64,000 bases of DNA, taken from NCBI RefSeq assembly GCF_000006445.2, contig NC_006046.2:434001-498000 (forward strand). Direction: 5' to 3'. A program made the translations under genes and the position numbers. Of this stretch, positions 51,830-59,427 are shown in pieces (the stretch's first letter is position 1; each line of letters starts with the position of its first letter). Source of the DNA: Debaryomyces hansenii CBS767 (Eukaryota; Ascomycota; Pichiomycetes; Serinales; Debaryomycetaceae). The notes beneath the pieces are model-generated. The model was not told the DNA's origin and did no database searches. It saw nothing but the letters and a program-made list of their open reading frames with translations.

Positions 51830-52794
51830 TGTTGAAATATATTAGTATATTTTATGCGAAGTCAGAATTAATTGAGAGTTTATATAAACTGGCTGCGAAA
51901 CATTGTTATTCTGATTATTTTATTTGAATACAATACCATATCTACAAGGCTCATTGTTCAAATGATAACGATAAGCTTATCTGTAATTGTTCAAGTATAT
52001 AATGAGTTATCATTGGATAGCTCCTTATCTTGAATGATAAATACAGATAACAAGCCTCGTAGATCTAATATATCTGCCTTCCCATTGGCCGTTTACTTGG
52101 AAACAACGGGAAACGTATGTTGAAATATCTTAGTATATTTTATGCGAAGTCAGAATTAATTGAGAGTTTATATAAACTGGCTGCGAAACATTGTTATTCG
52201 GATTATTTTATTAGAATACAATACCATATCTACAAGGTTCATTGTTCAAATGATAACGATAAGCTTATCTGTAATTGTTCAAGTGTATAATGAGTTGTCA
52301 TTGGATAGCTCCTTATCTTGAATGATAAATACAGATAACAAGCCTCGTAGATCTAATAAATCTGCCTTCCCATTGGCCGTTTACTTGGAAACAACGGGAA
52401 ACGTATGTTGAAATATCTTAGTATATTTTATGCGAAGTCAGAATTAATTGAGAGTTTATATAAACTGGCTGCGAAACATTGTTATTCGGATTATTTTATT
52501 AGAATACAATACCATATCTACAAGGTTCATTGTTCAAATGATAACGATAAGCTTATCTGTAATTGTTCAAGTGTATAATGAGTTGTCATTGGATAGCTCC
52601 TTATCTTGAATGATAAATACAGATAACAAGCCTCGTAGATCTAATAAATCTGCCTTCCCATTGGCCGTTTACTTGGAAACAACGGGAAACGTACTCCTAT
52701 TCTTGTGGAAATACTGGACTATATAGAGGTCTTTGGACCTCCTAGAATACAGAATTTATATAGAGATTAAGTAAATTATATATTATAATTGACA
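51830..52794 (+). repeat. Type A LTR with three tandem 288-bp U3 units
   Basis: Units are 51830-52117, 52118-52405 and 52406-52693, each starting TGTTGAAATAT and ending GGGAAACGTA. Units 2 and 3 look identical; unit 1 differs at several positions. After unit 3 the LTR continues normally (CTCCTATTCTTGTGG to ATTGACA, about 52794), so 52406-52794 (389 bp) is the complete 5' LTR of element 2 and units 1-2 are extra U3 copies. A leader of repeated CTGAC/CTGAT motifs follows up to the gag ATG at 52849. Confidence 0.88.
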
Positions 52795-52848
52795 CTGACT
52801 AACTGATTAACTGACTGACTGATTACCTAACCTGATACTGACCTGATA

Positions 52849-55800
52849 ATGTATGCTACTTTCGAGAATTTACTTCAACAGGTTATGAGCCATTTTTTGG
52901 ACTTTGATGTTACGGAGCAGGATAAGCTCCGTGGTATTGATAACTACAAACTTTGGGCTGCTATGGTAAAGTCCAGACTGCTGGACCTTGACTGCCACTT
53001 AGATCTGTATCTAAGTAATGTGGATATTCCTGGTGTTAGTGAGTTTACTGACACTGAACGGAATGTGATTAGACTTAAGTTTGATCTGATCCTTGACAAG
53101 CTTTTGAAAAAGTGCATTACGTCTGCTGTTTATGCGACGTACTGTACTAAACGTGGTTTACGTGGACTTAATTTATGGCATGCTCTATTCCGCGACTTTG
53201 GAACTATTTCTGTTAAGCAGCATTTAGAGCTTCATTCCACGTTAACCCGTCAGCTTTTTGATTCTACTGTATCGCTTGCTGCTAAGATTCAACTTCTTGA
53301 AGATGCTGACCTGGACCTTCTTCCTTTGGATGAAGGCCAGCGGATTCTCTTCTTTCACAGTTGTGTTAATAACAGTACTGTTAAGAACGTTATTATTCGT
53401 CTTGACGAATACGTTCCCTCCCGTCTTAATTGGCTTGCATTGAAAGACGGGATCTCTGAGATTCTTCACGAGACAAGTTCCCCCGTGTCCGATGAGTCTA
53501 GTATGGCTCTTGTGGTCCTGCAGCGAAACCCTCGAAGAATTATGATCAAGTCTAAGTTGACTTGTTTCAAATGTGGTGGCATTGGCCACAAACTGAATGT
53601 CTGTCCCTCTCGAAGTGACGACGAGTATTGGAATCTGCCACCACCCAAGCCTCTGCAACCACCGAAGCCGACGAATAAGCCCAATTATTTTGTGACATAT
53701 ACTGAGGAGAAACCAAGCGTCTCTCCCACCAATGCTGTATGTGGGCTTAGTTACTTGGTCCCCAAACCTAGTCAGCACACTGCTGCCTATGCTGACACCG
53801 GTCACCAGACGTCTTCTGCCTCGGTATCTCATGGTTGTGCAGCTGCTACTGATAGCCATAGTGATGTCTTCCTTCTTGATACTGGTGCGTCTGTTCATAT
53901 TACGCATCAGAAGGACCTACTTCATGATTTTAATCCTGATAACTCTGGTACCATTGCTGGACTTGACCCTGCTACCACGTTCAAGATCCTTGGTACTGGA
54001 ACATTGAAATTTACGTTACCTGATGGTTCTATACTCCCCGTTGAGGATGTGCAGTATGTTCCTTCCTGCGGTCGTAATTTAATCTCGGTTAGCCGTGCAT
54101 CTAAAGGAGGTTCAACATTCCACCTTCTACCCAATGGTATCGTTGACCTTCGTTTAGGCCTTCAGGTTGCTGCTCTTACGAAGGATGATCTTTATCAATT
54201 TTCACTCCCATGCTTGCCTGCTCATAATGTATCAGCTGGCACTGCGTTTACTGCTACAATGGATGCCCATTCTCGTCTTGGTCATCCAAGTCGTAAGGTT
54301 GCGCAACGCATTGGCACCTTATGTCCTTCGTATGCTGCTGCTTTGAAGTCGGAATCGAAGGATTCCCTTTGTGAGTCGTGTATTCGTGCGAAGGCTACGC
54401 ACGCTCTCCCTAAAACGTCGACCACTTCCGGTCGCACTGTGAAGACTCCGTTGGAGCTTGTCCACTCTGATGTCTGTGGACCGTTTTCCCAGCCGAGTTT
54501 AACCAAAGACTCATATTATGTTGTCTTTGTTGATGATTACACTCACTATATGGCAGTGTATCCTGTTAAACAAAAATCTGATGTATATGAGTGTGCGCGC
54601 TCATATTTTCTTCAGTCTGAACGATTCTTTCATAATCGTGGTGGCTACAAGCCGGTTACTTTTCGCACCGATAATGGTGGTGAGTATATGTCGTCCCAAT
54701 TGCAGCAATTTCTTAAAGCTCAAGGGATCACTCACCAAACCACTGTTGCGTACAATAGTCATCAGAATGGCGTCAGTGAACGAGCCATTCGTACCATCAA
54801 TGAAAAATGTCGTGCCATGATGTTTCATGCATCCACGCCCCTGTGTTTTTGGGCCGAAGCTGTAGCGTGTGCTACTTATCTTCTTAATAGATTACCGTCG
54901 ACTGCTATTGATAAGCAATATCCCTATCAACGGTGGTATAAGAGTCATGCCCAGTGGGACCATTTGCGCCCATTTGGATGCATGGCGTATGCTCTTATTC
55001 CACAACAATTGAGATCGTCGAAGTTGTCTCCTCGGTCTATTCGAGGTGTTATGCTTGGTTATGCCCAAACCCAACATGCATATCGTATTTTCGATCTCGA
55101 CTCTGGCAAAGTTGCTGTTAGTAATAATGTGAAGTTTGACGAATTTGTGTTTCCGTTTCAAACTATGACTAACATTCCCCGGGATATTGCCTCTATAGGC
55201 TCGCTGTCGTCGTCGCTGTCTTCGTTTTCATCCATTCCCGGGATTCGAGCTACTGCTGAGCTCCCCGGTACTCTTATGTCGCCACCTGTGCTGGATGTCG
55301 ACATGTCTGATATTGAATCTGATTTTTCGTCCCATGATTCTATGGTCCCTCAGGATCTTGCGTCTCCTGTCGATGGGCCATCTATGGATATCGTGGGCCC
55401 ACCTTCTCGTGGTTCGCTGTCGTCCTCTCCTGGTATTACCACCACTCCTAGAGTGGTTGAACCGTTGTCCCCTCTCGTAACGCAAGAGGTGTCTCGTCCT
55501 CGTATCGAGTACATTTCTGACTCAGAAGCTTCGGTTCCAGGGGAAGACTACGCTACTTCTTTCTATGAACGTCATCACGATAACTTTGATAAGTCTGATG
55601 ATGAGGATTATGTTGATGAACCTGTGAGGAGAAGAAGAGCTATTACTATGCCTGATAGACTGCGTAGAAGATCAGAAGTATCGTCGGATGGAGAAACTGA
55701 ACCTTCTAAGAAACTGAAATATGAAACACTGCATACTGAATCAGACTCCTCGCTTGTTGTCAGAGGATCTGGTTATTTCATGTCACACGCCTATGTTGTT

Positions 55801-57339
55801 AGTACCAAGAAAGATGGTGTACCAGTAACATACAAACAGGCAATGCTGAGTGACGAAGCTGAAAAATGGAAAATCGCCATGGATAGTGAGATGAGTGCTC
55901 ACTACTCAAATAATACATGGGATTTAGTACTGTTGCCTAAGGATAGAAAAGCAATAGGCAACAGATGGGTATTTACCAAGAAAGATGATGGTAGATACAA
56001 AGCTAGACTAGTAGCACAGGGCTTCAGTCAGGTTCCAGGGGAAGACTACTTAGATACCTTCAGTCCTGTGATCAGATATGAATCTGTGAAGCTACTTCTA
56101 GCATTCAGTGCTGTTGATAATAGAGTTGTCCATCAGATGGATGTAGATACCGCATTTTTGAACGGTACTGTTGAGGAAACACTCTATATGAAACAGCCTG
56201 TTGGATTTATTAATGAGAATGAACCAGAGAAAGTCTGTAAGTTGAACAAATCGTTGTATGGATTGAAACAAGCACCGATATGTTGGAATACTACAATTTC
56301 AGATTTTCTTGCTGAACATAGGTTCAACCGAATTGACACTGAGTTAGGCATATACGTTCGAGGGAACATAATTATTGGCCTCTATGTTGATGATATCCTT
56401 ATATCAGGAAAGGATATGAAGGAAATTGAAGATGTAAAGAAAATGCTCGCACTGAAGTTTAAAATGAAAGACTTAGGGGTTGCGAAGAAGTTTCTAGGAA
56501 TTAATATTGCACAGGATACCAATGGTATCAAGATATGTCTCTATGACTACATTGGAAAGGTCTTGCAGGACTTTGAAATGACTGATGCAAACACGGTGAC
56601 AACTCCGACATTGGCCGGAGAGGACTTACACAAGGACAACACAGAAGAATGTGATGCCACCAGGTACCGCTCTCTAGTAGGAAAGCTATTATTTGCATCT
56701 ACTACTGTTCGAACAGATATTGCGTACGCTGTTGGAATACTTAGTAGACACTTAGCCAAACCCTCTGAGATGCATATGAAATGTGCCAAACATGTCCTCA
56801 GATATCTTAAAGGAACCCAAGATATCGGCCACCATTATACTGGAGACAGCTCATTGGATATATATTGTGATAGTGACTGGGCTAGTGACAAGAGCGACAG
56901 GAAATCAATTACAGGATACATTGTTAGATATGGAGGAGCTCCTATCTCGTGGAAAAGCAAGAAACAGACTACAGTGGCAATGTCGACCACTGAAGCTGAA
57001 TATCTCGCATTGGGTGAGGCTACCAAAGAAGCGCTATGGATCATAATGTTGTTTGACGAGATGCGTGTGCCATTACAATTACCCATCTCGATCCACGAAG
57101 ATAATAACTCATGTATACTCCTTGCAGAGCACCCTGTATTTCACCTGCGCACTAAGCATATTGACATACGCCATCATTTCATAAGAGAGCATATAATAAA
57201 GAAACAAATTAAACTTTGTCAGATTAGCACCCATACACAAATTGCGGACATGCTTACAAAAGGATTAAATAAGATTAAGTTCCAGGACTTGAGAAGTCTT
57301 GCTGGAATGACAAGAATTAGGATTAAGGGGAAGTGTTGA
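52849..57339 (+). CDS. Gag-Pol polyprotein of element 2
   Basis: 1,496 residues in one frame, as in Ty5. Gag (1 to about 235) ends with the zinc knuckle CFKCGGIGHKLNVC near 241. Protease site LLDTGASVHITH near 343. Integrase: zinc motif HSRLGHPS to CESCIRAKA (about 474-515), catalytic D (VHSDVCGPF, about 540), D (RTDNGGEY, about 607) and E (GVSERAIRT, about 643). A Ser/Pro-rich tail and a basic bipartite stretch (RRRRAITMPDRLRRR and KKLK, about 925-960), probably nuclear import, follow. RT has WVFTKKDDGRYKARLVAQGF and YVDDILISGKD (about 1178). RNase H has CDSDWASD and STTEAEYLAL. All catalytic residues are present. The terminal TGA is formed by the first bases of the 3' LTR (TGTTGA). Confidence 0.93.
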   Translation: MYATFENLLQQVMSHFLDFDVTEQDKLRGIDNYKLWAAMVKSRLLDLDCHLDLYLSNVDIPGVSEFTDTERNVIRLKFDLILDKLLKKCITSAVYATYCTKRGLRGLNLWHALFRDFGTISVKQHLELHSTLTRQLFDSTVSLAAKIQLLEDADLDLLPLDEGQRILFFHSCVNNSTVKNVIIRLDEYVPSRLNWLALKDGISEILHETSSPVSDESSMALVVLQRNPRRIMIKSKLTCFKCGGIGHKLNVCPSRSDDEYWNLPPPKPLQPPKPTNKPNYFVTYTEEKPSVSPTNAVCGLSYLVPKPSQHTAAYADTGHQTSSASVSHGCAAATDSHSDVFLLDTGASVHITHQKDLLHDFNPDNSGTIAGLDPATTFKILGTGTLKFTLPDGSILPVEDVQYVPSCGRNLISVSRASKGGSTFHLLPNGIVDLRLGLQVAALTKDDLYQFSLPCLPAHNVSAGTAFTATMDAHSRLGHPSRKVAQRIGTLCPSYAAALKSESKDSLCESCIRAKATHALPKTSTTSGRTVKTPLELVHSDVCGPFSQPSLTKDSYYVVFVDDYTHYMAVYPVKQKSDVYECARSYFLQSERFFHNRGGYKPVTFRTDNGGEYMSSQLQQFLKAQGITHQTTVAYNSHQNGVSERAIRTINEKCRAMMFHASTPLCFWAEAVACATYLLNRLPSTAIDKQYPYQRWYKSHAQWDHLRPFGCMAYALIPQQLRSSKLSPRSIRGVMLGYAQTQHAYRIFDLDSGKVAVSNNVKFDEFVFPFQTMTNIPRDIASIGSLSSSLSSFSSIPGIRATAELPGTLMSPPVLDVDMSDIESDFSSHDSMVPQDLASPVDGPSMDIVGPPSRGSLSSSPGITTTPRVVEPLSPLVTQEVSRPRIEYISDSEASVPGEDYATSFYERHHDNFDKSDDEDYVDEPVRRRRAITMPDRLRRRSEVSSDGETEPSKKLKYETLHTESDSSLVVRGSGYFMSHAYVVSTKKDGVPVTYKQAMLSDEAEKWKIAMDSEMSAHYSNNTWDLVLLPKDRKAIGNRWVFTKKDDGRYKARLVAQGFSQVPGEDYLDTFSPVIRYESVKLLLAFSAVDNRVVHQMDVDTAFLNGTVEETLYMKQPVGFINENEPEKVCKLNKSLYGLKQAPICWNTTISDFLAEHRFNRIDTELGIYVRGNIIIGLYVDDILISGKDMKEIEDVKKMLALKFKMKDLGVAKKFLGINIAQDTNGIKICLYDYIGKVLQDFEMTDANTVTTPTLAGEDLHKDNTEECDATRYRSLVGKLLFASTTVRTDIAYAVGILSRHLAKPSEMHMKCAKHVLRYLKGTQDIGHHYTGDSSLDIYCDSDWASDKSDRKSITGYIVRYGGAPISWKSKKQTTVAMSTTEAEYLALGEATKEALWIIMLFDEMRVPLQLPISIHEDNNSCILLAEHPVFHLRTKHIDIRHHFIREHIIKKQIKLCQISTHTQIADMLTKGLNKIKFQDLRSLAGMTRIRIKGKC

Positions 57340-57792
57340 AATATATTAGTATATTTTATGCGAAGTCAGAATAAATTGAGAAATCATGTAAAGCGGCTGC
57401 AAATTCTTTTATATCTCAATAGAACCTGTTGAAATATATTAGTATATTTTATGCGAAGTCAGAATAAATTGAGAAATCATGTAAAGCGGCTGCAAATTCT
57501 TTTATATCTCAATAGAACCAGAATGCCGTTTGGCTTTCTATTACCATAAAGATTACGCCCGCCTTATGATTGTTGAAGCTATCATTGGATAGCAGTTTTT
57601 CTTGGAAGAAAGGCACTGATAAAATGCCTTTCGGTTTCCATATATCTGCCTTCCCATTCGCTGTTTACCTGGAAACAACGGGAAGCGTACTCCTATTCTT
57701 GTGCAAAGATTGGACTATATAAAGAGGTCTTTGGACCTCCTTGAATACAGAATTTATATAGAGATTAAGTAAATTATATATTATAATTGACA
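57334..57792 (+). repeat. 3' LTR of element 2 with a 93-bp tandem duplication
   Basis: Starts TGTTGAAATATATTAG at 57334. Bases 57334-57426 are repeated at 57427-57519; the LTR then runs to ATTGACA at about 57792. Without the duplication it is 366 bp. The R/U5-like end (from GCGTACTCCTATTCTTGTG) is almost the same as in the 5' LTR, but the central U3 differs. Confidence 0.88.
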
Positions 57793-57878
57793 CTGACTAA
57801 CTGATTAACTGACTGACTGATTACCTAACCTGATACTGACCTGATAATGTATGCTACTTTCGAGAATTTACTTCAACA
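57793..57878 (+). pseudogene. Leader and first 32 bases of gag of a further element copy
   Basis: After the 3' LTR the sequence repeats the element 2 leader and its gag start (ATG at 57847) exactly as at 52795-52880, and then changes at CTTCAACA to unrelated DNA. Thus the LTR at 57334-57792 also acts as the 5' LTR of a second, deleted element in tandem. Confidence 0.88.
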
Positions 57879-57919
57879 AAAAGAGCGAATATGATCTGTA
57901 CTGAAATTTATTATGCTGA

Positions 57920-58285
57920 TCTCATAAATACGCACCACTATCAGGGTATGGCTTCCTGATTGATTTTACAGGTCTTCGTATAGATGTACGATTATATATG
58001 AGAAGAAAAGAGTATACTTGAATATCTTTAGATGATTCCATTAAATTTAAAGCTTTTTTTTTCGATTCTAATGATGTTTATTTGCGATATTTACATGAAT
58101 AATTAGTACGTACAAGCAAAGCATGGGAACTATTTGCAATTGGAAGACCCGAACCACATTTATTTGTAGCGGAAACTAAGCTCATCTTCAATGTAGTCAA
58201 GTTTGGTAATATCGAAATTGCCAGTGAGAACCTGTTCCACCCTGAATTCCCCAGAGTTGAAAAAGAATTTAAAAGGAAGTTGTAA
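57920..58285 (+). pseudogene. Unrecognised pseudogene with two in-frame stops
   Basis: One frame of 122 codons is protein-like throughout but interrupted by TGA (58017-58019) and TAA (about 58098-58100). Pieces include YGFLIDFTGLRIDVRLYMRR, KFKAFFFDSNDVYLRYLHE and GRPEPHLFVAETKLIFNVVK, ending at TAA 58283-58285. It is a C-terminal fragment cut off on its left by the retroelement remnant. I do not recognise the family; it does not look like Gag-Pol. Confidence 0.55.
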
Positions 58286-58389
58286 TTAATTGAGAAAATT
58301 CGCGAATTTGATTGCAAATACTAAATAAGAAATACAAGTCAAGAGATTGTTTCTATTGTAATTAATAAAATAGAACTAAGTGTCACTAC

Positions 58390-58647
58390 TGTTGAAATGT
58401 ATTATTCTATTTTGTGAGAAGCCAGAAATAATTGAGAAATTATATAAAACAGCATTCATTGTTATATCATGAAGATTACATTTGCCTTTCTTTTAAACTT
58501 CATATCTCATATATGTAGTGAATATTTAGAGATTAAGTAAATTATACATCATAATAAATACTGATAAATTATATTGAACTGAACCTGAACCTGATATTGA
58601 CAATAACAATAACAATAACAATAACAATAACAATAACAATAACAATG
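58390..58647 (+). repeat. Diverged type A LTR and leader relic
   Basis: TGTTGAAATGTATTATTCTA at 58390 and GAGATTAAGTAAATTATACA near 58535 match the two ends of the type A LTR with many changes and a large internal deletion. A leader (ACCTGAACCTGATATTGACA) follows, running into a CAATAA microsatellite and an ATG at 58645 that is followed at once by TAG. It is a dead 5' end of an old element. Confidence 0.7.
58601..58646 (+). repeat. (CAATAA)n microsatellite
   Basis: Seven full CAATAA units plus CAAT, located in the former leader of an LTR relic just before its gag ATG. Confidence 0.95.
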
Positions 58648-58880
58648 TAGTTAAACTAATTTATTATTTTATTAGTTTTAAGTCGTTTGAATATCTCAGT
58701 TAAAATTTATAATTTACCTTATCACGATATACTATATAATCATCTCTTGAATTGACTTTTTATATAGTAAAGTGTTAGTATTACTCGATTAGGTCTTTAC
58801 CGTTAGTAGTATTTATATTTCTAATTAATTACTCAATAAGCAATGTATTTGAATTTAATAACCCACTTATTAACCCACTC

Positions 58881-59014
58881 AGATTAAACTAGAAATATTA
58901 AAGAGGAGCAATTCATTTTAATTCGAATGTGGTATTTTTGATTTTGCAACCAGATTGCATTCTCAAATCAATTGCATATGCATTAAAATGTTTAAATATA
59001 GACATGTTGATTTT
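58881..59014 (-). repeat. Diverged type B LTR relic
   Basis: On the minus strand it shows AAAATCAACATGTC, ATTTGAGAATGCAATCTGGTT and ATTTCTAGTTTAATCTGA, matching 46044-46234 in order with many substitutions and small gaps. No type A LTR is attached here. Confidence 0.6.
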
Positions 59015-59353
59015 GTATCACTATTAAATCCAGCCGATTAAGAAATTTCAAATTCAGATTGTCGAATAATAATAAATATACCGATATCTGTAGAAAAGTT
59101 CAAATATATCAGAATGTTAACACATCGAAAATAGAGTGAATATCATAATATAAATGAAGAATGAAAATTAGAAAAAGAGTAGACATGAAACTTAAAAAGT
59201 GATTAGTTTATTGAAATTGCTTATTCAATATAAAGTTGTGGTAACCGCACGACTTTAATATTATATATAAGCACACCAATTGTCCGAATAACGGAGAGTA
59301 GAATCCGGATCTTATACTTTCACTATACTGGGCTTACAAAGGAAGATAATACT

Positions 59354-59385
59354 TAGAGGTTAAGTAAATATAATTGAAATACTTA
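59354..59385 (+). repeat. LTR 3' end relic before element 3
   Basis: TTAGAGGTTAAGTAAATATAATTGAA resembles the type A LTR end (AGAGATTAAGTAAATTATATATTATAATTGA). It lies 43 bp before the element 3 ATG, where an LTR/leader boundary is expected. The start of this LTR is not recognisable. Confidence 0.45.
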
Positions 59386-59427
59386 AACTGTTCAACATAA
59401 GCAACGTATTTTTTTAATTTATCAAAT

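Larger units (their letters stand above)
52406..57792 (+). mobile_element. Ty1/copia (Ty5-like) retrotransposon, element 2, intact coding region
   Basis: 5' LTR 52406-52794, leader to 52848, a single Gag-Pol frame 52849-57339, polypurine tract ATTAAGGGGAAG, then 3' LTR 57334-57792. The coding part is complete, but the two LTRs differ: their last about 100 bp and first about 50 bp agree, while the middle of U3 is unrelated or very diverged. The element is therefore recombinant. A tRNA primer site could not be identified; the leader has no obvious TGG after the LTR end. Confidence 0.88.
58648..59427. other. AT-rich retroelement debris
   Basis: No gene. It contains a type B LTR relic on the minus strand (58881-59014) and, near its right end, an LTR-end relic (59354-59385) in front of element 3. 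The rest is AT-rich and unrecognised. Confidence 0.5.

Noticed and set aside
53242..53907. 221-codon antisense frame in element 2 gag
   Set aside because: It overlaps a complete Gag with zinc knuckle and has no recognisable motif.
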